Shown here: one piece after another, positions 13,901-26,400 of the stretch | Position numbering within the stretch: position 1 is the first letter of the stretch | Layout of the letters: every line of letters begins with the position of its first letter | NCBI GenBank assembly: GCA_026874595.1 | Contig: CM049308.1 | Location: 20,749,867-20,813,866, forward strand | Source: Sipunculus nudus | Lineage: Eukaryota; Annelida; Sipuncula; Golfingiida; Sipunculidae | Reading direction: 5' to 3' | DNA: 64,000 nucleotides | The notes under the pieces: generated by a model | The model's database searches: none | What the model was told of the DNA's origin: nothing | Seen by the model: the letters and a program-made list of their open reading frames with translations, nothing else | Program-made: the position numbers and the translations under genes

Positions 13901-16900
13901 ATTATAAACAAACACATTCGCTGTATTTTTCTTGATTTCAATACCTTCTCAGGCTTATATGGTTTCTTATTTCAACATATATTCTTTTTTTTCGATTGGC
14001 TTAAAATCCGTCTACTGATTCATTTGATGTTAAGATGTTTAGCAGGAGACATTAAATAAGATAAGAACAGAATTACCTAGTGGTCCTATTAAAAAAAAGC
14101 CACATGAGAAAAAAACATTTTTTTTTTTTCTTATCTAGGACGGCTGTATGGAATAAATTTCCATGAGAGCATATGTTTGTTTTACAAAAAAAGACAAAAA
14201 TGTCACAATATGATCTTCGTTTCCCCTTCCTCGTCTGATTATCATCAAGACAGACCCTAATGTAGCCATATCGTTTATATACATAAATGGTAAAAGGTCC
14301 TACTGTTCTTACATACGAAGATAATTCAGTCCTTCCATTATCTTGTACAGATGAGCTTGTGACAGTTTTGTTGGATGTGATTCGAGGGATCGGTGCAAGA
14401 CAAATCCAGAATATGGCCGTAAGTTAAACTCGACGTATCTCTTTTAATTCACCAACAAAATACCCGCGTTATGTATTCAAACAGTGTCGTTGGTTTCATA
14501 TTCGAGAAGCTATTTGTTTGCGATTTTGTCAGTGGTGCGAGCGTTCAATTTAGCAGTTCTTACCACAAAGAAATTTATTAATACATTGATGAATTCTTTC
14601 GTCGAGAGTGGGACAACTTTCCTTGATTTTATGCGGTCAAAATCTTAACAATTTGAAATTCCTTCCTGATAAAGGACCAATCATATTTATAATAGCAATC
14701 TTTGATTTAGAAGTAATATAAAAAAATAATATTTATGATAACAACCTTAACAATTGATAACTTATACGAAGATATGTAATTAACTGTTCACTGGTGTTCA
14801 TTGGACATCCTATACACGAAGCTTTATTTTCGTATTAATTTTCTTGTGACGAATATCGCGAATTTGAAACCCTTGCGTACATGAAACCAAACCTAGTATA
14901 TCAAGATCTGAATGAAATGAGAGTTTGATTCTGTGGTCTGTTACTCTCCAGTTGGTTATGAAGGTAAAACATTGTGCTGTAGGTATTAGAAAACTCGTTA
15001 ACCTTTTACACATGTTAGAGTCTGTAAGCAATAAGATGCCACAGTTAATTTCCACACGCTTTTAAAACAAATCTTGATGTGCCTAAATAAATGTTTCGCC
15101 GAAAAGTGCCGTTTTCACCGGTTTGTCAAACACCGGCAGGGAACTAGTCCTGTGATTATGAAAATATCTATTTACCTATATTAAACATTCATTCAATGAA
15201 AATGTTTATCAGAATAAGAAAATTATGCTATGTGTACTATGACAAATCCTGAATATATGTAGTTATAAACGGAGATCCATCTCATTAAACAATATAAAGA
15301 AATATATATGACGGGAATTATATATTGACTATACATTAACAGACGGTCGGAGGTGCTCTGATGTCACCGAGATCAGACCTGGCCACTATGTTATCGGTCT
15401 GTGATGCAGTATGTTATGCTGGGGCATATGGTAAGTCTTCCTGCAGCTGATATATAAGCATGTTTAAATTGTGCTTTCAGTGGTCCTCATGGCTCACATG
15501 TATCTTTCTCAATTTGGTGAATAGGACAAAAGCGATCAATCAAACTAAAAGTTTGCAAATAGCAATAAAAAATAATGTTAGTCTGGATATAGTATATAAT
15601 TGAAAAGGGTAATATATTATATATTATATAATTTTCATCTATACCTTTATTTTTAATTTCGTCCTCAACAGATTCTTCAAAACGCTTTTCATCTAGGAAG
15701 AATAAATTTACATATTTTTATCATTTATACATATTTCTGTTCAGAACACATTGATGTGGTGGTACAAACATTCAGAGAGAGGGACCTTTGACACGGCCAT
15801 TATCAGTATGGCGGCAAAAGCAACCGTTAACGACGATGGACCAGCTTTACTTGATATTTCGATAGGCGGCTTGGCTCGTAACCCATGCTTCTTACAACAC
15901 AAGCTCGCAACCGAAAGCGGAGAGTATGAATTAATTTTATGGTATTTTAAAAGCAATAAACGGACATGTTCGTAACTTTAAATTGATGTTGTTGACATTT
16001 TCCACGTTTTATCTCATGCAAAATATGTATTAAAGTATTAATTAGTTGATTAATTTTATGAGTTTTTAAACATTTGCTATAGCGTTTCAAATGCAATATG
16101 TGCCAATGAGACTTTTTAAAAAATTATTTTTATATACTTGATGAGAGACAATACATGGAAGCGTGTTAGGAAAACAGAACTAATCGCTTTAACTTTTAAA
16201 AGGATGCATAAAGGGGCAATATAAAAAAGATTGGTCAATTTTGACACCCTGGCCATAATTAAAAAAAAAATATTTTCAGGAGAAATTTACCAATTTTGAT
16301 CTCAGGCCGCTCAACATTTTCTATCAAGAAAGTAAAATAATAGTAAGATTTTATTAAATTCCTTTTGTTAATATGTACTTTTACCTGTTTATCACATTTA
16401 TTCTGTTATTAATATATTTTCCCTGATCATATGAAATTTGTAGAGACAAATTATAATAACAAGTGACAAGATCGCCCTGCTTCCTCTAAAAAGGGACTGA
16501 TGCCTTATTTTAGCCTAATTATTTCCAGATTTAGCCCCTTTTCCACAAAGTATTGACCACAGATCTGATCCTCCACGCAAAAAAAAATAAATAAAAAAAA
16601 TCCATAAAAAAATGGGAAGAAAGGGTCAGTAGAACAATCAAATATTGTGTGGCCGTATATGTCAAACTTATTTCAGGAGGAACTGGGAAACATATCTCAT
16701 GCAGGAGTATAAAAGGGCGGTGATGCCCATTCTTCCACCAGGCATCACCGACTACCAGGAAGCTCTCGTGATCGGGCTGTTCTTCAAATGCGTGTGTAAG
16801 ATACGGCAAAAGGAACAGGTAATAAATTAGATGGGTAGTCGCAGCCTTCATCCCTACCCCCCCCCCCCCCCCCACAACCACCACCACCAGGATCCGAATC

Positions 16901-19900
16901 AAACTCTCCTGTGTCCTTCTCCAGAGTATCACGCTTGACCAAATAGGTAGTCATAGGTGGACTTGAACATTTAATCAAACTATAATCAGAAATGTTCTAT
17001 TGGAGCAAATAATAGAGCCTTGTTACAAACATTACATCTGAGCCTGTGAAGGTACTGGCTGTTGGGTTGGCCGTAACTCAGGCAATGTATATGACCCGCA
17101 GCTGAAATTTCCAAAGTCTAGCCCCGATGTGCAATGGGTTTTTTTGTGCAGTGTGGTCCAACTGCTAGCCTCAAATTTACCTGCAGATGAAATTAGAGTT
17201 TATGGGAATATGATTTAGGGAGACTGTATAAAAAGGATTTATTTAATTGTAAATTATGTTACGCTACCAACTTCAGGAAATTATCCTCTTGCCTCACTTT
17301 TGTCTAGTTTGGACTTTGGATGAATTTGTCTCAATAAATATTCTTTTGCATCGACACATTTGATTTAAAAAGTATTATATTTTCTCGTAGGTTAGGATTA
17401 ATTGTGTCAGACATTTATTGTGCTAAAAGATAATCTTATTGTGAATTTTATAAGATTATAAGTGTTTAAGTTATGAATTGTAGCCAGAGCTCCTGAAGGG
17501 TCCATACAAGAGTACTCAGATCTGGGAGGCACCATCCCCTGACCAGCCGCTAGATGACGCTGTTGGTCGACCCGTGGTACATCAGTCAGCCATAGAACAC
17601 GCCACAGGGGAAGCAGTGTACATTGATGACCTCCCGCGGTACGCAGGTAAATATGAATTTCTTTTTTATTGCTATTTAGTGTACTTTAGTGTCCGATATA
17701 TTCTTTAGTTGGAGTACTCTTTCAATAAAACAGTGTACAATAATTATTTCATTTAGTAATTCTGGTCAGCTGCCTTTCTGAACTTAGTTAAGGGAACAGA
17801 TACATTCAGGGAACATTTGTGTAAGCTTGTGTACATGCGATATGTGTTCCTTTTGACAGATTTACCATTAATATCTCACAACAGTAATATCTGATATAAA
17901 TAAAATTGTTTAAATAACTTTGTTTCATATTTTAACGACCTCTGTATGACGTATTCTTCCATTGAACATTCATGTGGTACAAGTAATGAACAAGTGAAGA
18001 AGTCCTCGTGAAAACGTATTCAGAATAGCCTTTGTTACCTTGGAAACTTTAATATCCCATGTTGTAACGCATACGAGGTTAGAGTGGATTCACATGAATC
18101 ATCCGGTATCCGCTCCATTATCCGGGTCCGCACCACCATTTAATGAGGTCTTCAGTGGATCATATATTCCACTTCAAAGAACATCTGTAGAAGTCCTTAT
18201 TATTTTTCAGACAAGAGAGACGTGAACACATAACTCCAGTACTACACCCATTACATTGGTTGCCAGTAAAGCAGAGGATTTACATAAATTTTTGACATTC
18301 GTCTATTGCTCCCAAAAACATATCCGAATTGATATTTATTCAGCAAACCAGTCATTCTCTGAGATCTGGTTACAGTATTGTTCTCGTGCAGCCTAAGTCA
18401 CGAACCATTTCATATGGAGTATTTGCATGTGCTGCATTATCAAAGTTGAATAAGTTACCTGCCAGTATCAGAGATGCTGACTCGCTCACTGTCTTCAAAT
18501 CAAAGATGAAAAAAAAAACACTTGTTTAAACATGCTTACATGTCTTGATCTTGTGCTTTTATGAAAGGAACCTTGAGCGATTTAATACTGGTTTGTTAAA
18601 ACATATGCGACATTTACATTAATTTAATCACGCTTATGCTTATCTTGAAAACAGACAGACAAAAAACTTACAAACAGAACCAGGAAAAAACCTAACTGCC
18701 ATCAACGCGGCAAATATGACCTTAGTTTAAGAAGCATGGGATTTGAATTTGACTTGTTTCACTGATTTCATGATTAAAAAAAATTATTGTAGCTTTGGTA
18801 ATGATTTCACCTCAACCTTTCCTCAGATGAGTTACATGTCGCCTTGGTAACAAGCAGTCGACCTCACGCCAAGATCACGTCCATTGACACGTCAAAAGCA
18901 TTGTCGATGCCAGGGGTATTAGGATTCCTGTCATACACAGATATACCAGGCAACGCCTCCCCGTCATTTTGTGATGAGATATTTGCGAAAGACAAGGTAC
19001 GTTGACTGGTTTTCATCGCTGTTATAACGCCGAGCAATCCTCAAATGATCACATATGTTTTCACACACATCAGTCAGTTTAAACCTTATAATTAGCAGTT
19101 GCAACGTTGAAAATCTGACTTTTGTCCTAAAAACTGATGAGTCCAAGTTTCTAGACCTACCAGACTGTAAGTACCTGACCTACTATATATGTCACAAAAA
19201 TGGAAAATATCACGCAAATCAATAAATAGAAAAATATTACTGTGGTAGAAACGTACTTAGTTGCTCATATACTTACGGTCTGTCCAGTGAATCGGGGAAT
19301 CCCTGATATTTGCAGATTAGTACGTCAAAAGGTCGATGAAAACTTACCATCTTGGATGGTGATAATTGAATGACCCACGTTTTATCTGCGGGATAATTCT
19401 GAAAAAGACCCTAATGTTGCTAACGTCACAGTAAGACACCCATGGTTTTCGCATGGTGCCATACATTCACTACGCTACGGCCTTTCAAATCAGTTCGGCT
19501 AAGTCAAAACTAAAGTACTTTTGTATTTTTTACGTAGCCGCACTGATTTCAAAAGGCCGAAGCGTAGTGAATGGTTGTGCAAATTACCGGCTGGTTTTCT
19601 ATAATTCAAGCCTATGCATGTTGGTAAAGCAACATTCTTGCACCCTTGAAGAGATATATCATGATTTCATTGCCTGGGGCGTAAATGTTAGTTTTAAAGC
19701 ATATTTATTGGCAAGTCTACCCTAACACTTCTGATTAAATAGGTACAAAAGATGCCGTCTGCCAATCGAGAAGCGAGCCAACTCGCTGCCAAAGCACATA
19801 AACAATAATAAGATCCACATAAACAATGATACTGTAGAACATTATGTTGATTGTGAAACTTCTATAAATTTTAAATTATAATACAGGTCACGTGCGTCGG

Positions 19901-22900
19901 TCAGCTGATTGGGGCTGTCGTCGCCAGAACCAAACAACAAGCTCAACAGGCTCGTCGTCATATAGAGGTGCAATATGAGGACTTGTCGCCGGTCATCCTA
20001 AGTATCGAGGTAAACTCACTTTCTGCCAACAAAACTATCAGCACAACTGTAATACCTTTAAAGGATACCAGTAAAAACATTGACCATGGCACGCTGGTGT
20101 TAAACTGGTACTGAGCCCTATAACTCCTCTGCTGCTCTGCGCATATATAATTTGAAAAGAAGAAAAGGCAGTTTCAGGGTTTTGTTTCACAGAATCCTAT
20201 TCACAAGAGTACGACGCTGCTGGTTAGGGACAACAGACATAAAACCCTTTCCCACAACGCACTGGGGCCTCTTAACACACTAACGGCGTGGGTATAAATA
20301 TGATTAGTGATTTGGGCAAAGGCGAGCAAAACATAGTTTATTACAGTTGTTTCAAAGCTAATTACAAGCACATGGATGTTTTTGTGAGAAGGACTCGATG
20401 AAATAAGAAAATTTGGTAAGCATGCGTATGTTCACTCAGATCAAAATACACGTGGGGTTCAGTTATATTGTACATAAGGATAGGCCATGCTGTCGGTGAC
20501 GGATTCAAACATGTTTGACCTGACATTTGACCCATTCAGCCACCCACTGAATCAGTAAATACTCTCGATCCCTTGGCACTCGTGTGCCAAATCAGCATGC
20601 GATAATGGTTAATCCCCCACTTCATGCAGATAATCCTTCTGCATAATGTTGAAAAGACCACAACAAGTGTCGGTGCACTTTCACCTTGCATTTACATCGT
20701 CAACAATTCTGGAAACAGATGTATTACGTAAACTGTCCAAGGAAGCTGGTGAAAAATTTTCTGTTTATATTTACAATACCGCGTCATGGATATTACACCA
20801 CTAAATAGTTCCACAGTTTTATCAATGTGCAAGATATGTTTCACGGACAAAAACCGTCTGTTGGTTATATTTAGCATGGATGCTGTCGACGCATACTCAT
20901 TATTTGCTCCATTTACTAAAGGTTTGTAATTCAGTCTTCTTAGGCGCAATGGCTCGTTTTCGGCCTAAAAGCGTGCAGTACGAATTAATGTGTGCATGAG
21001 ATCTATCCCAGAACTTTCCTAGAGAAATCTTTTGTGTGGAAAATGCATAGATATATGAGTTAAAGTAGAATTCATCGATGAAAAATACTCTTTTTCGCAA
21101 TCCCGGCTCTGTTGAATCCTGGAACATCATTGTCAACATAATGGAAATAAGTCAAACGTCTTCTATACAAACCTATTTAAATATACTACGCCTAGGTAAG
21201 TGCTGAAAGAATTTTGCAGCCAATGGACTCCACACAGTGGCGTCGGTTTATCTTCCAGGGTTGGGGGGGGGGGTGACACACACACACATACACCTTTTTA
21301 GAGTCTTTATGACACATTTCAAATAAATATACTTAATCACACACCAAAAGTACCACGATTAAGTATATGGTTTAAGAAAATAAGTTAATATGTTTTCAGT
21401 AAAAGTTAATTCTAAACCAGGTTTAGATATAATACTTCATTGTGAGCTCTTAAATGGGATCAAAGTCTATTAATTATTTTTTAATTTCATTTTCATTTTC
21501 AACATATAAATATTATTCTTCAAATAGTGGGGGGGGGGGCGGGGTGATAACACTGACAACACTGACCATCCCCCCTTGCCAAAAAGTAAGGGGTTGGTGG
21601 GGGGGGGGGGGTATATATCCCCCGCCCATATATTGAGTCCCCTTACTTAAAATTACCGGAACAGGGGTCTAGTGCACATAAGAGCATGAAGAAGCGCTTA
21701 TTTTTAAGTTGAAGACGTGGCCTCTGATTTAAACACTTTTGAGGAATAGTGGTGTCACTTATCTTTCTTTAATTTTAAGCCAACATCGGAAAACAATGTA
21801 ACAGAAAAGATTTTTTTTGCATAATGATATATTAGGAAACTTGTTGACTAGCTCAAACACTGCTCAGTATATTTCATAGAATCAAACCCAGATATTCTTA
21901 GGATTCCTCAGCCTGTTCCGGAACTATAATCAGTTTACCACCTGTTGTCAACCTGTTTTTTGTTGATGATTTCCTTAAAAGTTTATATTTTTCAATAATT
22001 TCCAAAAACAAATAATATATAGAATTGACAACCTTATATGGCAATTAAAAGAATATAACAATAAATCACCGTCTATGTTTCACAACATTTTAGTCTCTTC
22101 ACCATGATCTGAAAGATATGATGTGACCCTCCATGAGTAGCCATCTTTGTTTTGGCTGGTTACATTTGTTAGAGTGTTTACATGTCATTATCTAATCAGC
22201 AGCTGTCAGTTGACGCTGTTTAAGCATGTGACTAATGACCTTGACCGCCATAAATGGGTCGGATATGTTGTAAAATGTAGACTGATTTCTCATATTTTCA
22301 AATAACTCTGTCTTATAAATAAGGTGTAACGTATGTAAGGTAGGTAATTATTTACTTTGTTCAAAATTCGGTTCTTTAAACCTGTAATCTCCAGTATAAT
22401 TGATTCTATTGAAATGTAACTAATAAACATTTTCATAGCAACAAAAAAAAAAACAGGTGGACATGAGGGGAGAAACGGACTATATTGTACAGAGCAACAA
22501 GCACAGAATATAGTGCATGTTTCGGATTCTTTTATACCGCATTCAGGAAAGAAAGATGTGTCAAAAGGATTGAATACATTAACTTACTTACAAAATACTC
22601 ATAACAGTTCTAGAGAACCATATTTTACAATACCCTCCCATTTTATTTTTATAATTCAGGAAGCTTTTGCATCTAAGTCATTCCTAGGGGAACCAGTAAC
22701 CCGCGAATTCGGGAATGTAGACAAGGTGTTCCCAAGTTGTGATCACGTGATCGAAGGTGAAATTTCCCTCGCCCCACAAGAACATTTGTACATGGAGACC
22801 CATCGTGCCATGGCTGTACCCGAGGGAGAGAAAGGAGAAATGACTTTGTACTCGTCTACTCAGAATCCAACACATATACAAGTTAGTATGACATTAAAAC

Positions 22901-23378
22901 CCCCATGAAGTAGGACACTATTAAGAACAAACATTGTCGGATTACCGTATTGAACGTATTAATTATCTTGAATATTCCAGATGTACTGGTCGTTAAATGC
23001 GTTGTGTGTTACTGGAATAATTGTCATTTCATGTAAATATATACATGTGAATACGTTATACACGTAGATTAATCATGTAAAGAAAAAAAATAGTAATGCT
23101 GTTTTTTTTTCGAAATATTACGAAAATATTACACACAGTGTATATTCTGATTATTATTAAATTATGTTGATATTATATATCAGTTATCAAAACAATACAC
23201 ATACAGCAATATCAATATTACTTCAATGTGTAAGTTTGTATTTTAGAAACAATACGATCCTACTTCACTTCTCTTTGTATCCCTAGCATACGGTCGCTGA
23301 AATGCTCGGGATCTCGGATAATAAGATAAACATTAAGGTTAAGCGGATAGGTAAGTGACATTTGTATTGACAATAATA

Positions 23379-23447
<69 letters not shown>

Positions 23448-26400
23448 GTGGTTTTATATTATTTTGAATATTCTTATGATCAACATCTATAACTAATAAC
23501 CAAGGTGCCAACTTTCAAATTACAATGTTGAGGAAACTGACGAAAGTGTAGTAGGCCATGGGCTAGTGGGGGTCATAGTGCACCCCCCTTGTGATTTACT
23601 TTGTTGGGTATTTCCATATAGCCCTAGGTCTAACAAGTCAGAAAATTGATGTTGCCAAAAAAAAACTGGGATGGAAGATACCGACCATAGACTTTTTAAC
23701 CACGCCTACTTTACAGCCTAGAGCCAGATAATTAGGGGTATGGAAGATTCAAACAGCCCTAACTTTGCAACTCTTCATCAATATATTTCAAATAACAACT
23801 TAAAATATTTGCCTTGTCAAGCTCTACAAGTCCATGCAAATGATATGCAAATTTATCCTTTGACAAGGTCACCAGAGGTCGAAAGGCCACAAAATTTGAC
23901 CTTGACCTTTAATTTCACGAATTATCAGGGCAAATTTATCGCCACGACCATATCAAGTTTTATTATTATTGAAAATTAATTAAAATGAAAGTTTACATGT
24001 GCTTTATAATACATGGAGTCAAAAAGTCAAAACAAGTAGTGATTACCCCGCGGTATATGACATATATGTCTGCACTTTTCTATACTTTTTGTACGTATTG
24101 CTGCATTTGCCGAATAGAAGTAAGGCAACATTTAACAAGTGGTTCGTTGAAATGTTACAATGAATCTTTGAAAATGACCACAAAAGATGATATTTGAGTT
24201 CACCTATAAAACAAACATCAAATTATGTAAAAGTTTTTTCTTTGAAGAGTTTGTTTAAGTCAAAAGTAAACAAAGATTGGCCCTACCAGCACCATAGCTG
24301 TTTGTTACACAGGGTCGTTATAAAACGTGTCATGAACTTTTAATATTGAAACAAATGTATATTTCTTTCTGTCTCTCAATTAACACATTTCCGGTAAACA
24401 TTCGTACCGGTTTGTATCTTATTTCATGACAGTTTCATATGTTCTAAGATAGTTGTCACTGGCTCATAAATCTCTGTTTCACGCAAATCCCTCATTTCAA
24501 TTTGACTTGTAACAGCCAATGTATTATTTTTGCATAAGTACGCTTATATCACATATATCCATTTCTATTACTGGTAAACAATATATTAGTAATTATAATT
24601 TATATAATAATTAATAATTAATTCTCTTATTAACTAGAAGCCCTGCTATTTGTGACACACACAAAAAAACAACTGTCTCGATCCCTCACTACCCAAATTT
24701 GAGGGTAAAATGGACCCCTTCAAAAGTTTGGTGTTAATTTAAATCCTTCATTCCTAAAGATTTGATCTTGTATGATGATGATCAAGGTAACTAAGTTATG
24801 AATTGATCTGAGATTTTATTCTGGTTGATTTGACCTTGAAGATCCAGGTCAAGGTCACCAGTTATCGAGCTCCTCAAGAAACTCTATTAAAACAAAAGTG
24901 TTTCAAATTTGAGGGAAAATATGTGATACTTCAAAAGGGATGGGATTCACAATTTTTTATTTTATTTCATCCGATTTCACCTTGATCATGAAGGTCAAAT
25001 TTTTAACTGGTCCGTGATATTGGTAGAGACATTTCACAAGTTGAATTTCATGATAATGTATTAAGTTGTTCAAAAGTTATAGCATTCAAAAATAATTTCT
25101 ATTCATGCTGATTTGACCTTGAATGTCCAGGTCAAGGTCACCGGTTTTCGAGCTCCTCAAGGGACTTGATTAAAACATTAGTCTCTCCAGTTTTAGGAAA
25201 AAATATGCGCTTCTTTAAAGTTATTGGGTTCACAAATACTCTCTATTCTGATTGATTTGACCTTGAAGATCGAACTCAACGTCCCCAGTTTTCGAACCCC
25301 TTAAGGAAATTGATTTAAACAATTAGTGTTTTATATTTTTGGAAAATAATATGCAATACCTCAAAAGTTATGGGGTTCAAAAAAAAATCAATTTTGGACT
25401 ATTTGATCTTGATGATGAAGGTCAAGGTCACCGGTTTTCGAACTCCTCCGATATTTTGATACTAACAATTTAAATTTAAACTTTCGTGAAAAATTGTTGA
25501 GTTCCTCAATGTTATCACGTTAAAAAAAAATATGACACAGATGACCGACAGACACAAACACTATATGTCTCCCCCATTAATTATGATTAATATTATCTCC
25601 ATCCAGGATATATAACTGATGTCGTCATAGTATGATTATTGTGATAAATGATTAAAAATTGCAATTTCATAAATGAAGCGATTTTTATAGTTTTTATACT
25701 TTATCCTTTATTGGCCTGCCTCTGTGCATTTTGGCGGACTTCGGCAGTGTAGTCTTATTTTAAATTTATGGACCTCTGTCAGTCTTTTTTTTTTTTACTT
25801 ATGGCTGTCTGTTAGTCTATCGTTCGCTTGTCTTGTCTGACCATCTGTCCACCTGACTATCATTTTCTTGACTGTTAAACTCTCTGACAGGCTGGCTCAC
25901 TATCTAACGGTACACCTGTTTCTCATTTTGACTCTCTGATCAAATGACGGTGTCTCTTGCAGTACATCTTACTTTCTGTTTGAGTAAATGTCTCTCTGTC
26001 TGACTTACTGTCTGGCTGACAGGCAGTTTGTCTAATTAGTATTCGAGCAACTGCATACTCCATTAAAAAACACAGAAACACTGTCAGTGGGCTTTCCAGT
26101 CAGTCAGACTACCACAGATATTCAGCAGATAGTCAGATAAGACAGTCAAATAGACCTTCACAAAGCATGTCAGGCAGCCATTGATATCTGACTTGATTCT
26201 GTCAAGCTCTGGTGGCAAACCATTCCCACCACCTGGCTATGACTCTAGTTGTTCATCTATCATAGTTCTGACTGACTTGCTAAGGGCCAGCCTGTTTGAC
26301 ATATTTATTATTTATCTTGTGTAATGTCTACTAGAGAAGCTTTCTGACTGAGTTACTTGGAGGCCCATTTGCCTGATTAGCTAAAGGTAGTTCTCTGGGA

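Noticed and set aside
15481-15516. Candidate micro-exon (acceptor gtgctttcag, donor ttg|gtgaat) to fill the FAD gap
   Set aside because: 36 bases do not satisfy the required 3n+2 length and the translation does not resemble the missing segment.
16531-16978. Gly/Val-rich minus-strand frames
   Set aside because: Products of the C-run near 16857 and CCA repeats, antisense to exon 12.
23740-23979. Open frame in the left foldback arm, with a related frame in the right arm (28012-28266, minus)
   Set aside because: They resemble each other only because the arms are inverted copies; no domain, and the sequence is repeat DNA.
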